DNA of 64,000 nucleotides from Paraburkholderia xenovorans LB400 (lineage in GTDB: Bacteria > Pseudomonadota > Gammaproteobacteria > Burkholderiales > Burkholderiaceae): positions 1 through 64,000 of the forward strand of contig NC_007952.1 of the NCBI RefSeq assembly GCF_000013645.1, given 5' to 3'. The notes beneath the pieces were generated by a model. It saw only the letters and a list, made by a program, of their open reading frames with translations. It was not told the origin of the DNA and searched no databases. The position numbers and the translations under genes are program-made. This document shows, piece after piece, positions 42,540 to 52,579 of this stretch. The stretch's first letter is position 1. Each line of letters opens with the position of its first letter.

Positions 42540-44270
42540 TCAGGCATCGACCGGGACTGCATCGCCGGCGGCAACCGCCAGCAGCTGATGGATCTGGGCA
42601 ACCACGGCAGCGCCTTCTCCAACGGCCGCCGCGACCCGCTTGGTCGAACCGGCGCGGGCGTCGCCGATCGCGTACACGCCTTCGACCGTGGTGGCGAGAT
42701 CGCAGACCGACGCGCCTTCGGCGCTCGTGCCGGTCAGCACGAAGCCCTTGGCGTCGAGTTCCACGCCGCAGGTGCGCAGCCAGTCGGTATTCGGGTCTGC
42801 GCCGGTGAAGAGGAACAGATGGCGCGTGTCGAAATGATCGGTGCCGTCGGGCAGCGGTTTTTTCAGGCTGACCGATGACAAACCGGTTTCGTCGGCGTCC
42901 AGCCTGCCGATCTCCGAATTCGGATGCACGAACACATTCGGCAGCGAGCGGATCCGGTCGATCAGATAGCGCGACATGGTGGCTTCAAAGCCGCTGCGCC
43001 GGATCAGCACGTGGACCTTGGCCGCATGCGTCGCCAGATAGACGATTGCCTGACCGGCCGAGTTGCCGCCGCCCACCAGCACGATTTCCTGGCGCTTGCA
43101 CAGCTTCGCCTCGACAGGCGACGCCCAGTAGTAGACGCCGCGCCCCTCGAAGCGGTCGAGCCCTTCGAGCGCCGGACGCCGGTAGACCGCGCCGCTCGCG
43201 ATCACAATGGCGCGCGCCGTGATATGCCCACCGCACTTCAATTCCAGCCGATGCGGCCGCTCCGCGCAATGCAGCGCCTTCACGTTGACCGGAATCGCGA
43301 CGTGCGCGCCGAATTTCTGTGCCTGTACGAAGGCGCGGCCTGCCAGCGCCTGGCCGGAAATGCCGGTCGGAAAGCCGAGATAATTTTCGATCCGCGCACT
43401 CGCGCCGGCCTGGCCGCCCGGCGCGCGGCTGTCCAGCACGATCACCGACAGACCTTCGGAGGCCGCATACACCGCGGTGGCAAGCCCGGCGGGCCCGGCG
43501 CCGACGATCGCGACGTCGTACACATGGGCGTCGTCGAGATCGGGCAGCAGGCCGAGGCACGTGGCGAGTTCCGGCATGCTCGGATGACGCAGCACCGAGC
43601 CGTCCGGGCAGATCACCAGCGGCATGTCTTCTTTTTGCGCGGCGAACTGCTCGATCAGACGCAGCGCGTCTTCGTCGCGTTCGTCGATCACGGAATGGGG
43701 ATGGCCGTTGCGCGACAGAAAGCCTTGCAGCATGACGAGCCGCGCATCGTTACTGTTGCCGATCAGGATCGGCCCGCCAGCGCCCTTTTCGATCAGCGAC
43801 ACGCGCCGCAGGATCAGCGCGCGCATGATGCGCTCGCCGAGTTCCGCTTCGGCGACGATCAGCGCACGCAGTCCTTCCGGCGGAATCAGCAACGCCTCCA
43901 CCGAACTGAGCGCCATGCCGTTGACCAGCGCCGGCCGTCCCGACAATTGACCGACTTCGGCGAGAAAATGCCCTGCGCCATGTTCGCCGATCAGGACTTC
44001 GCGCCCGATGCCGTCGCGCTGATACACCTTCACGCGTCCTTCGAGCAGCACGAACATGCCGGGACCGGTGTAGCCGGTTTCGAACAGCAGTTCACCGGCG
44101 TTCCATTGGCCGATCTCGCCGAACCGCCGCAGGCGATCGATTTCCGCGCAGGTCAGCGCGGGGAACATCTGATGCATGCGCGTGGAGAGAGATGAAAACG
44201 GCGCGTCGGCGACCACGGCTTGCTGTTGCGCTTCCCCTTGTTGTGCTTCAGCTTCTTGAGTCGAAAGCAT
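42540..44270 (-). CDS. cNMP-domain thioredoxin-reductase-like flavoprotein lacking CxxC
   Basis: This is a 576-residue protein. A cyclic-nucleotide-binding (CRP-like) fold occupies about 25-150 (GELLFETGYTGPGMFVLLEGRVKVYQRD). A small thioredoxin-like spacer follows, then a thioredoxin-reductase-type flavoprotein at about 250-570 with FAD motif VAIVGAGPAGLATAVY and NAD motif VLVGGGNSAGQA. The redox CxxC region reads YYWASPVE, with no cysteine pair, so it cannot reduce thioredoxin in the usual way. This domain set exists in other bacteria as a known but poorly studied family. Confidence 0.88.
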   Translation of the reverse strand: MLSTQEAEAQQGEAQQQAVVADAPFSSLSTRMHQMFPALTCAEIDRLRRFGEIGQWNAGELLFETGYTGPGMFVLLEGRVKVYQRDGIGREVLIGEHGAGHFLAEVGQLSGRPALVNGMALSSVEALLIPPEGLRALIVAEAELGERIMRALILRRVSLIEKGAGGPILIGNSNDARLVMLQGFLSRNGHPHSVIDERDEDALRLIEQFAAQKEDMPLVICPDGSVLRHPSMPELATCLGLLPDLDDAHVYDVAIVGAGPAGLATAVYAASEGLSVIVLDSRAPGGQAGASARIENYLGFPTGISGQALAGRAFVQAQKFGAHVAIPVNVKALHCAERPHRLELKCGGHITARAIVIASGAVYRRPALEGLDRFEGRGVYYWASPVEAKLCKRQEIVLVGGGNSAGQAIVYLATHAAKVHVLIRRSGFEATMSRYLIDRIRSLPNVFVHPNSEIGRLDADETGLSSVSLKKPLPDGTDHFDTRHLFLFTGADPNTDWLRTCGVELDAKGFVLTGTSAEGASVCDLATTVEGVYAIGDARAGSTKRVAAAVGEGAAVVAQIHQLLAVAAGDAVPVDA

Positions 44271-44360
44271 TGAACCGCTCCTTCGGTGTTCATTGATGGA
44301 TCGAACGGGAGGCGAAGCGGCGCGGCGCCCAATGGCGCGAATGCAAGTGCGCTGCTTGCG

Positions 44361-45353
44361 CTACACAGCCTTCGGCGCGACGTCTTCGACCGCCACTTCG
44401 GGCGGCGGCATGTCGGGCAGCGATTCCACCGGCTTGCCCGAGTCGCGCCAGGCTTCCATGCCGCCGCGCAGCGGCAGCACGTCGGAAAAACCGGCTTCGT
44501 TCAATTGCCTGGCCATCCATGCCGCGGAAATCTCATTCGGGCAGGAACAGTAGATCACCAGCTTCTGATCGCGCGGATAGGTCGCGACGATCTCGTCGAG
44601 TTGCCGCTCGTCGGCGAATTGCGTGCCCGGAATCACGAAGGGATCGAGCTTGCGCTTTTCGTGCGAGCGGATATCGAACAGCACCGGCGTGTTGCCGGCC
44701 TTGACCAGCGCGGCCAGTTCGTCGACTTCGATGCGCGCGGACGCGAGCTTCGCGATCAACTGGCGCCGGCGTATCCAGCGATAGGCCGCATACGCCAGCA
44801 GCAGCGCGACGGCGACCAGCGCGGCTGTGCGGCCGAGGCGACCGGCGAGAGCGAACAGCATGTCGATCTGCTTCGCGAACAACGCGCCGATGATCAGGCC
44901 CGTGCCGGACCACAACGCGGCGCCGATGCTGTCGTAGGTGAGAAACGTGCGGTAGCGCGTGCCCATTGCACCGGCCATTGGAATCGACACGATCGACAGG
45001 CCGGGTACGAACTTGGCCACCGCCAGCACGCGCACGCCCCAGCGGCCGAAAAAGCGTTCGGTCTTCTTCACACAGGTGTCGCGCGAGAGCGACAGGCGGC
45101 AAATCGCTTTTAGCGTATTGCCGCCGTACATGCGGCCGGCGAAATACCACGCGCTGTCGCCGATCAGCGTGGCGAAGATCGACAGGACGAGTACCGGCGC
45201 CAGTTGCGTGCCCACGGAACCGGGATGCATGGCCGCCATCGCCCCGAACAGCACGAGCGACGGCAGCGCCGGAACCGGCAGCCCGATCGAGGCCGCGAGC
45301 ACGTTCACGAAGACGAGCGCCGGCCCATATTGCTCGACGAGATCATGTAGCAT
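44361..45353 (-). CDS. DedA-family membrane protein fused to rhodanese
   Basis: This is a 330-residue protein. The first 205 residues are a DedA/SNARE-associated (VTT) membrane domain with GDSAWYFAGRMYGG and FFGRWGVRVLAVAKFVPGLSIVSIPMAG, the conserved arginine-glycine region. The C-terminal 110 residues are a rhodanese domain with active Cys in YCSCPNEISA. The combination may link membrane lipid or proton balance to sulfur chemistry. It is upstream of, and on the same strand as, the flavoprotein, about 90 bases away, so an operon is possible. Confidence 0.88.
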   Translation of the reverse strand: MLHDLVEQYGPALVFVNVLAASIGLPVPALPSLVLFGAMAAMHPGSVGTQLAPVLVLSIFATLIGDSAWYFAGRMYGGNTLKAICRLSLSRDTCVKKTERFFGRWGVRVLAVAKFVPGLSIVSIPMAGAMGTRYRTFLTYDSIGAALWSGTGLIIGALFAKQIDMLFALAGRLGRTAALVAVALLLAYAAYRWIRRRQLIAKLASARIEVDELAALVKAGNTPVLFDIRSHEKRKLDPFVIPGTQFADERQLDEIVATYPRDQKLVIYCSCPNEISAAWMARQLNEAGFSDVLPLRGGMEAWRDSGKPVESLPDMPPPEVAVEDVAPKAV

Positions 45354-45681
45354 CGGCTTACATCCGCGGCCCTTTCGGGCGCGGCGCAGGTAGGGAATGC
45401 GAAGGAGAATGCAAGGATTATGGACGCATTTTCGAGACGTGCAAACGCCTTGAAAAGACGCCCGTTATTCGGGTGTTGGAAGCGCTGTGGCGGACACAAT
45501 GAACCGCTCGAAAGGCGCATCAGGAGCGTAATTCGAACAACGCGACAAGGCTTGAAATCCGGGCCGCATGCCAATGCGGAAATAATGCCCGATGGGCGTC
45601 CGCAGCCGCCCTCGGCAAGTAATTAAAGACCGGCGATGCCCACGCGGCAAATGCATTCAGGTGCAATGCCGCGTGACTGTT
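45354..45681. other. non-coding region between dedA and small gene
   Basis: Open frames of 60-90 codons occur on both strands but show no conserved motif or ribosome site that I can recognise. No hairpin, repeat or RNA gene was identified. Confidence 0.35.
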
Positions 45682-45933
45682 TCATTGACGATGATTGTGC
45701 TGCTCGCCCGGCAGTTCGGCGCCGTGCGCGCGAATTGCGGCAATCAGTTCGGCTGGCGTGATTTCGTAGCGCACTTCGCGGTGTATGCCCGGCTTGCGCT
45801 CATCGACTTCGATCAGAAGAATGCCTTTGCCGTCTTCTGTCGATTCGAGGCGCAGCGAGCGGAGTTCGCGCGCCGTTGCGTCGTCGTATTCGGTGAGCAG
45901 GGCCATTGACCCGGAGGACCCGGTAGTGCGCAT
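45682..45933 (-). CDS. small conserved-looking cytoplasmic protein
   Basis: This is an 83-residue protein with an alternating strand pattern (ARELRSLRLESTEDGKGILLIEVDERKPGIHREVRYEITPAELIAAIRAHG). It has an acidic middle and a His-rich end, and no signal peptide. I do not know the family. Coding potential is supported by codon use typical of the window and by the amphipathic layout. Confidence 0.6.
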   Translation of the reverse strand: MRTTGSSGSMALLTEYDDATARELRSLRLESTEDGKGILLIEVDERKPGIHREVRYEITPAELIAAIRAHGAELPGEQHNHRQ

Positions 45934-46405
45934 CGAAGTTGTCCTTGTTCCGTTGTTGATCGAACCATTGTACGGGCAGGATAGTGCGGCGTCTGTCGCG
46001 CCGCGGTCACGCTTTACGCATTTACCCGTTCACCTGCCGGCGCGCGGTACGCGGCCAGGCGCGTTGACTGGCGCGGCTCGCCGGGCAATGCGTGGCGTAA
46101 CGTCCCGCCTTGGCAACCAGTTTAACGCGACTCCCGGCAACGACGGATGCATTTTTCGTGCCCCGAGGCGGTGCGCCTCTTCTCCATGACTGTCATGCTA
46201 TTGACGCGTGCGGCGGTTAAAGGAGGCACGCGAGCCGCGGCTCGTCGCTCCGCATTTGTGCATCTCGCAGCCAGGCTGCGCGCGGACAGGGCAATTCGTT
46301 GCCGAAAATGGTGAGCGCCTCGTAGCAGCAGATCAGTGCGTTGAAGGAGTGGCGGTTCGCCCCCTGCTCGACCGATCATGCAACCAACTGCGTCCGCAAA
46401 AAAAT
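45934..46405. other. non-coding region upstream of aer-type terminator
   Basis: About 470 bases with no credible gene. Short open frames lack homology features. The left part is presumably the promoter of the small gene ending at 45682. Confidence 0.35.
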
Positions 46406-46430
46406 AGCCCGTCCGTGAGAAGGACGGGCT
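46398..46430 (-). terminator. terminator of the Aer-like receptor gene
   Basis: AGCCCGTCC at 46406-46414 and GGACGGGCT at 46422-46430 form a 9-base stem. On the minus strand it is followed by a T-run (A-run at 46398-46404). It lies 114 bases past the receptor stop at 46544. Confidence 0.85.
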
Positions 46431-46543
46431 GCTAAACGCCGTTGTTACTTGGGTCAGCCTGCCCTTGCAACCAACTGGGCGCTGACGGGTTCCATCCTGC
46501 TGCGCCAATAGCGGGCTGTCGAGGTGGGAGTAACGCCGATCTA

Positions 46544-48241
46544 TCAGATCATTGTGGCTTCGTCATGCTCGGTTTCGCGTGCGACAGCCGGCGCACTGTG
46601 CCGCTTGATGTCGCCGGTTTGCGCGGCATCGGACGTGAGCGTCCGGGAGCGCGTCGCGCCGCCGGCGCGTTGCGCGGGCGCGGCGTGCGCAACGCTGAAC
46701 AGACGCACCGCCTCGTCCAGCACGTCGGCCTGTTCCGCGAGACGCTGCGCGGTGGCCGCCGCCTGTTCGACGAGCGCCGCGTTCTGCTGGGTGGCGCCAT
46801 CCAGATGCGAGACCGCCTGGTTGACCTGGCGAATCCCTTCCGCCTGTTCGCTGCTGGCGTTCGCCACGTCGACGATGATCGACGACACGCGGCCCACTGC
46901 TTCGTCGATCACACGCATTTGCGAGGTGGTGCGCGCGACCAGTTCGGTGCCCGCCGCCACTTCGGTGGCACTCGCTTCGACCACCGACTTGATTTCCTTC
47001 GACGACGCCGCGCAGCGTTGCGCAAGCATTCGCACCTCGCTCGCGACCACGGCGAACGAACGGCCGGCTTCGCCTGCGCGCGCCGCTTCGACGGCCGCAT
47101 TCAGCGCAAGGATGTTGGTCTGGAACGCGATGCCGTCGATCACGCTGGTAATGTCCGCGATACGCTGCGACGCCGCCGTGATGCCGGCCATAGTCTGCTC
47201 GACCTGGCCCGCGATCTTGCCGCCGACCGCGGCCGCCGCCTGCGCGTCTCTCGCCAGATCGAGCGCGCGCACGGTGGCGTCGGCGTTGGCCTGCACGGTG
47301 GTGGTCAACTGTTCCATGGTGGCGGCGGTCTCCTCGAGCGACGCCGCCTGCAACTCCGTGCGTCGCGCGAGATCGACATTGCCGCTGGAAATTTCGCGCG
47401 CGTTGTCGAGCATGCCGGTGATTTGCGCGCGCACGTCGTAGACGATCGCGGCGAGATTCGCCTTCAACTGATTCAGCGCCTGGAGCACTTCGCCTAGATC
47501 GTCATGGCGCGCAATGTGCAGATCGGCGGTCAGATCGCCCGCGGCGAGACGCGTGGCGAACCCGGACATCTCGCGGATCGGCGCGGCGAGTTGCCGCTTC
47601 AGCAGTTGCCAGGACACGAGGCCGACTGCGGAGGTCACGCCGAACGCAATCCAGAACTGCACAGGCGGCGCGCCTTGCCATGCCGCGAGTCCGGTCAGCA
47701 GCAGCGCGAGCGACGTGATCGCGTAGCCGGTTGCCGCGCGCGTTGCCACAGGAAGGCGCATGAGCGCCTGCAGACGGCCTGGCAGGCCGGTGCGCACCAC
47801 CACGCCGCGGCGCAGCTTGATGCCGCGCGCCTCGCCGGTTCGCATGCGCGCGTACAGCGCCTCGGCGGAGCGTACCGCGTCACGCTCCGGTTTCACGCGC
47901 ACGCTCAGATAGCCGACAACCGTGCCTTTCTCGACCACCGGCGTGACGTTGGCATGCACCCAGTAATGGTCGCCATTCTTGCGGCGATTCTTCACGAGCG
48001 CGGTCCAGGGACGGCCGGCGCGGATCGTCGCCCACATGTCGGCGAATGCCTCGCGCGGCATATCCGGATGACGGATGAGATTGTGCGGCTGGCCGATCAG
48101 TTCGTCGCGCGTAAAGCCCGAGACGGCGATGAACGCGGGATTGCAGTACTGGATGCGGCCGGTCAGGTCGGTCGCGGAAACAAGCATCTGTAACGAAGGG
48201 AACTCGTACTCGTGCCCGGTGACAGGCTGGTTGTTGCGCAT
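46544..48241 (-). CDS. Aer-like PAS-containing methyl-accepting chemotaxis protein
   Basis: This is a 565-residue protein. A PAS domain at about 10-120 includes GRIQYCNPAFIAVSGFTRDELIGQPHNLIRHPDMP, the FAD-binding type seen in the aerotaxis receptor Aer. Two close membrane helices near 175-215 have almost no periplasmic loop. HAMP follows at about 215-270, then a full MCP signalling domain with FQTNILALNAAVEAARAGEAGRSFAVVASEVRMLAQR. It should sense redox or oxygen state and talk to a CheA kinase encoded elsewhere. Confidence 0.93.
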   Translation of the reverse strand: MRNNQPVTGHEYEFPSLQMLVSATDLTGRIQYCNPAFIAVSGFTRDELIGQPHNLIRHPDMPREAFADMWATIRAGRPWTALVKNRRKNGDHYWVHANVTPVVEKGTVVGYLSVRVKPERDAVRSAEALYARMRTGEARGIKLRRGVVVRTGLPGRLQALMRLPVATRAATGYAITSLALLLTGLAAWQGAPPVQFWIAFGVTSAVGLVSWQLLKRQLAAPIREMSGFATRLAAGDLTADLHIARHDDLGEVLQALNQLKANLAAIVYDVRAQITGMLDNAREISSGNVDLARRTELQAASLEETAATMEQLTTTVQANADATVRALDLARDAQAAAAVGGKIAGQVEQTMAGITAASQRIADITSVIDGIAFQTNILALNAAVEAARAGEAGRSFAVVASEVRMLAQRCAASSKEIKSVVEASATEVAAGTELVARTTSQMRVIDEAVGRVSSIIVDVANASSEQAEGIRQVNQAVSHLDGATQQNAALVEQAAATAQRLAEQADVLDEAVRLFSVAHAAPAQRAGGATRSRTLTSDAAQTGDIKRHSAPAVARETEHDEATMI

Positions 48242-48548
48242 GGCTTTCCTTGCTGATGCAGACGCGCACGTGCGCGCAATGCTTGATGCTTACTCGGTCG
48301 CAAGGATTAACGGCATTTAAGCCCGCCGGCTTGAGGGTTTCCCAGTAAACGACTCAGGTTTAGGTGGTTCTGAGCCGTTAATGCAAGGTTGTCCGATATG
48401 TGCCGGGGCGGCTGCGTGAAACGGTGCCGGATGCGTCGCGCGATACCTTCAAAAGGGCTACACTGCGCCCGTATAAGGCCTGCAGACGTAGTTCGTCCCA
48501 TGATTTCGCAGTGGTCTGCCTGCACGAATACGCTACACTCGCGAGCTG
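48242..48548. other. divergent promoter region between receptor and hybrid kinase
   Basis: About 307 bases separate the divergently transcribed receptor and hybrid kinase genes. No clear operator, repeat or RNA gene was recognised. Confidence 0.35.
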
Positions 48549-51500
48549 ATGCAGAAGATCCTCGACCGTACACAAGAGTCCCTGGCGCTCGCTTTCGCCA
48601 CGCTGGCGCAGAACGCGAAGCGCCAGCAGCGGGTTTATCTGGCGACAATCGGTTCGCTCATGCTGGTCGTGGCGATCTTCGCCCTCGTGCTGGCTGTCGT
48701 TGCCGGGCTCGCGCAACTCGACTATCGCCGCACCTTCGCATCTCAAAATGCAACCGACATCTCCCTTCTCCTGCACCAGGAGGAGTCGTTCTCGCGGCGC
48801 GTCGAGCTTACGTTCGATTACTACTACACCGCTCCCCACGTGCGCAGCGCGCCGGAGGCCGTTCAGCAGTCGATCCGCCGGACCGGCGTGGTGCGCGGCA
48901 AGGTGGACCGGATCGATGCCGGCTTCGACATGCTCGTCGGCGAAGCCACCACGACGGCCTGGGGGCCGCAACTCGGCGAGAAACTCGGCCGTTTGTACGA
49001 AGCGTCGCAGTCGACGCTTGCAACGCAGCAGGCGTTCGAGTTGCAGCAACGGGCCACGCTGGTCGGGCTGACGGAAGACTATGCCGTGATCCTGCCTTCG
49101 CTCGCGCAACCGGTGGCGGGAAAAGCCGCCGCCGCGAAACTGTCCGCTGTGCCCCAGCAGCAACTGGCTTTCGTCAGGACGCTGCGCGAGACGCTCGAAC
49201 GCCAGCTCGAGGCGCAAACCGGCAGGCGTCTGCCGGGCAAAGGCGAGCGCGTCTGGCTGGGTCCCTATCTCGATCCGCTGGAGAACGTTCCGGTGATCTC
49301 GGCGGTGAGCGTCTACTACGACGGCGGCACGCCTACGACGCTCATCAGCATGAATATCCGGCTCGACGTGCTGGCGCGGCGCATCGCGCCGCCGGGCGAC
49401 GAGGGCACGATACTGCTGATGGCCGCGGATCGCCGCATTATCGCGTCCTCAAAGCCGCTCGGCATGCAGACCGGCAAGATGCTGCAACAGACCGTGGCCG
49501 CGACACCGTCGCATGTATTTCACTACGGGCGTGAAGGCGTGATCTTTCATGAGCCGCTGGGGCCGGGGTTCGGCTTCCTGGTTGGCTATTTGCCGTGGGG
49601 GGCGCTCGCCGTTGCGCTTGGCTGGCAACTCGCGGTGATCGCCGCTCTCACGGCGCTGATCCTGCTGGCGGTTGCGCTGACGGCGCGCTATTTCGGTTTT
49701 CGGCTGTTGCGCAATGCGTTTGCCGAAACCTCTCGCTCGCTGGAAAGTGAAACCATCAATCACGTTCTGGTCAGTGCGACGCCGGTCGGCCTGTGCGTCG
49801 TCCGTCAAGGCGACTATTCCGTTCTGACCGCCAACGCGCTGGCCGCGGAGTTGCTGAGTATCGAGCCGGGCGGCAACCGGTTGCCGCCGCATATCGTGGG
49901 CGAGTTCCTCGCGCAGACGCCCGGCAAACCTTCGGCCGCGGCGATTGCGCGGATCGCCGCTTTCGTTGTGGCCGCACGGCCGCAGTCGCCGGCTTCGGCA
50001 CCGTCGGAAGAAGGCGCCCCGCCCGCGCGGTTCTTGCAGTTTACCTATGCCCCCGCGCGCTACGCGGGTGAGAACGTGCTGTTCTGCGCGATTCTCGACG
50101 TCACCGCCCAGACCCTGCTCGAACAGCAGTTGCGGCACGCGCAGCAGACTTCCGACGCGATGATGCGGGCGCGCACGAATTTCTTCGCGGCGATGAGCCA
50201 CGAGATCCGCACGCCGTTGAACGCGCTGCTCGGCAATCTCGAACTGTTCGCGCGCACGCCCGGTCTCGAGGCGCATTCGCAGCGGCTCGCGACCCTGAGT
50301 GTCGCGTCGGATGCGCTGCGCCGAGTCGTCAACGACATTCTCGACTTCTCGAAGATCGATGCCGGCGAGATGCTGCTCGCCAACGAGCCGTTCCGGCCCA
50401 TCGACGAATTTGAAAATATCGCGTTCTCTCACGCGCCGTTGTGCGGCGACCGCGCGATCCGTTTCTATGCGCTCCTTTCGCCGACGCTCGACTGCACCCT
50501 GATCGGCGATCGCATGCGAATCGCGCAAGTCGTCAACAACCTGCTGAGCAACGCGTTCAAATTTACGTCCTCCGGCAAGATCACGCTGTATGCGGAAGTG
50601 AAAGACGATCCGCAAGGCCGCCCGACGCTCCTCTGCAGGATTTCGGACTCCGGCGCCGGCATGAGCGAGGAACTGCTGGCTCGTCTGTTCAAACCATTCG
50701 TGCAAGGGGCGCTCGGTACTTCGCGCGGAACGGGCGGGACCGGTCTGGGGCTCGTGATTTGCGCGCGGCTATGCGAATTGATGGGCGGTCGGATCTCCGC
50801 CGAAAGCGTACCCGGTGTGGGCAGCGTATTTCATGTATCGATCCCGCTCGTCGCGGTGCCCGGTGATCAGCGCACGCCGGTCGCGATCCCCGCGTCGCGC
50901 GGGACCGCGCTCGTGCTGTGCACGGAGCGCCAGGCCGGCGAGTTTCTGGACGGCTGGCTTCAGCGAGCGGGCTGGTCGAGCCACACGGTGATGTCGCTGG
51001 CTGGCGCAGAGGCGTGGTTGAAGGCGAATCGCCCGGCGGTATTGATCGTGTCCGGTGAATACGATCTCGAGGCGATTGTCGGCTTGCGCGCGTTGCAGGC
51101 GGTCGGCGTAGTGTGGATCACGAGCGGTGGCCCGACCCGGCCGGAGGCGCGCGCCCAGGGTGTGCTCGAAGTGAGCGAATTCAGCCGGACCGCGTGTCTG
51201 ACGGCAATCGAACTGGCCGTCGAGGGCGCCTCCGCCGCGCCGGCCGAAGCGTCCGCGGCGGCCTCCGCCTTGACGCCTTCTGTCGAGATCGATCCCGCGC
51301 TGCTGGGTCTTGCGGTCCTCGTCGCGGAAGATAATCCGCTGATCCAGAACCTGATCGCGGAGCAACTGGTCGAGCTCGGCTGTGTGCCGACGATTGCCGC
51401 GGATGGCAAGCAGGCGCTGGCACTCTTCGAACGGGCGCCGTTCGAGGTGGTGCTGACCGACGTCCATATGCCGGTGATGGACGGCCATGAGTTGCTGACG

Positions 51501-52052
51501 GCATTGCGCGAGCGGCACGCTGAGTTGCCCGTGCTGGCCTTTAGCGCCGCAGCCGAAGAGCAGCAGGCTCAAAGCTGGCACGAGCGCGGGTTTAACGGGT
51601 ACGTTTCCAAGCCGGCGTCCTTGAGTGAACTGCAGGCGGCTTTGCTGGCGGTTGTGCCCGCTCCGGCGCGCGCGGCTCGCGCCAAGGCGGCATCGACAGC
51701 GGAATCGGCATCGGCCGACTCCGTGGCGCCCGTCGCCAACGTAGCGAGCATGCTCAGCGCGGACGACAAGGCGCGCTACACCGCGATGCTCAGGGAGCAT
51801 TTGCAGAAAGATCTGCCCAGGTTGCTCGCCATTGTCGAGGAAGAGGACGTGCGGGCGTTGGCCGGCTGGGCGCATAGCGCGAGCGGTGCGTTCGTGGTCG
51901 TGCAGGAGCCGGAGTTTTTCGACCAATGCCGGCAATTGCAACGGCTATGCGCCGACAACAGCGAGTGGACAACCGAGATGGACGAACGGGCCATCTCGCT
52001 GCACGAAGCCTTATCCGATCACTACGGACTCGACGAGCAGCCGGCGCGTTGA
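48549..52052 (+). CDS. BvgS-type hybrid sensor histidine kinase
   Basis: This is a 1167-residue inner-membrane kinase. TM1 is at about 35-58 and TM2 near 355-380, enclosing a periplasmic sensor of about 300 residues. A PAS-like region precedes the HisKA domain with phospho-His in FFAAMSHEIRTPLNALLGN near 550. An ATPase domain follows (GAGMSEELLARLF and GTGGTGLGLVICARL), then a degenerate second receiver-like segment. Next come a full receiver with Asp in VVLTDVHMPVMDGHE and a C-terminal Hpt-like helix with His in AHSASGAF. This is the order of a four-step phosphorelay. The response regulator partner is not adjacent. Confidence 0.93.
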   Translation: MQKILDRTQESLALAFATLAQNAKRQQRVYLATIGSLMLVVAIFALVLAVVAGLAQLDYRRTFASQNATDISLLLHQEESFSRRVELTFDYYYTAPHVRSAPEAVQQSIRRTGVVRGKVDRIDAGFDMLVGEATTTAWGPQLGEKLGRLYEASQSTLATQQAFELQQRATLVGLTEDYAVILPSLAQPVAGKAAAAKLSAVPQQQLAFVRTLRETLERQLEAQTGRRLPGKGERVWLGPYLDPLENVPVISAVSVYYDGGTPTTLISMNIRLDVLARRIAPPGDEGTILLMAADRRIIASSKPLGMQTGKMLQQTVAATPSHVFHYGREGVIFHEPLGPGFGFLVGYLPWGALAVALGWQLAVIAALTALILLAVALTARYFGFRLLRNAFAETSRSLESETINHVLVSATPVGLCVVRQGDYSVLTANALAAELLSIEPGGNRLPPHIVGEFLAQTPGKPSAAAIARIAAFVVAARPQSPASAPSEEGAPPARFLQFTYAPARYAGENVLFCAILDVTAQTLLEQQLRHAQQTSDAMMRARTNFFAAMSHEIRTPLNALLGNLELFARTPGLEAHSQRLATLSVASDALRRVVNDILDFSKIDAGEMLLANEPFRPIDEFENIAFSHAPLCGDRAIRFYALLSPTLDCTLIGDRMRIAQVVNNLLSNAFKFTSSGKITLYAEVKDDPQGRPTLLCRISDSGAGMSEELLARLFKPFVQGALGTSRGTGGTGLGLVICARLCELMGGRISAESVPGVGSVFHVSIPLVAVPGDQRTPVAIPASRGTALVLCTERQAGEFLDGWLQRAGWSSHTVMSLAGAEAWLKANRPAVLIVSGEYDLEAIVGLRALQAVGVVWITSGGPTRPEARAQGVLEVSEFSRTACLTAIELAVEGASAAPAEASAAASALTPSVEIDPALLGLAVLVAEDNPLIQNLIAEQLVELGCVPTIAADGKQALALFERAPFEVVLTDVHMPVMDGHELLTALRERHAELPVLAFSAAAEEQQAQSWHERGFNGYVSKPASLSELQAALLAVVPAPARAARAKAASTAESASADSVAPVANVASMLSADDKARYTAMLREHLQKDLPRLLAIVEEEDVRALAGWAHSASGAFVVVQEPEFFDQCRQLQRLCADNSEWTTEMDERAISLHEALSDHYGLDEQPAR

Positions 52053-52074
52053 GCCGCCGCTCGCCACGGCGGCA

Positions 52075-52476
52075 TCACGCCGGCCGTTTGACGACGAAGT
52101 CGATTTCAACCAGCGCGTCGCGCGCGAGCCCGGTGACGCCGATGCAGGTCCGCGCGGGCAGCGCGTCGGCCGGGAAGTAGGCGCGGTAGATCTCGTTCAT
52201 CGGCGCGTAATCGCGCTTGAACTCGGTCAGGAAGATGCGCGTGGCAACCACGTGTCGCAGGCCGAGGCCCAAGCCCTGAAGAACCAGCACGAGATTGTCC
52301 ATCACGCGCTTGGTCTGGGCGACGACACCCTCGGGAAGCGGTGCGGCGTCGTCGGTTGGGGAGGTTGGCATCTGGCCGGTCAGGAAGACCCAGCCGTCGG
52401 CCTCGGCAGCGTGCGAAAACGGGCCGACCGGCGTGGGTGCCGAGGGGATCATCCAGAAAGAAGGGGTTGAGCTCAT
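52075..52476 (-). CDS. RidA-family deaminase
   Basis: This 133-residue RidA/YjgF/UK114 protein hydrolyses reactive enamine or imine intermediates. Family features are PVGPFSHAAEADGWVFLTGQMPTSP near the N-terminus, the conserved Arg in VVATRIFLTEF, and the end segment ARTCIGVTGLARDALVEIDFVV. The ATG at 52476 is chosen to match the usual length. It is convergent with the hybrid kinase. Confidence 0.93.
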   Translation of the reverse strand: MSSTPSFWMIPSAPTPVGPFSHAAEADGWVFLTGQMPTSPTDDAAPLPEGVVAQTKRVMDNLVLVLQGLGLGLRHVVATRIFLTEFKRDYAPMNEIYRAYFPADALPARTCIGVTGLARDALVEIDFVVKRPA

Positions 52477-52579
52477 GGGTGGGTGCAATGGGCAAGATCG
52501 AATGTGGAGATGACAAGGTAACCGATCAAAACTCGGCGCGGCGTTTGCCCATCTCTCTCTGAGCGTATTCAGTCGTCGG

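Noticed and set aside
45420..45626. 68-codon frame upstream of the DedA gene
   Set aside because: It has no recognisable motif, and the DedA promoter is expected in this area.
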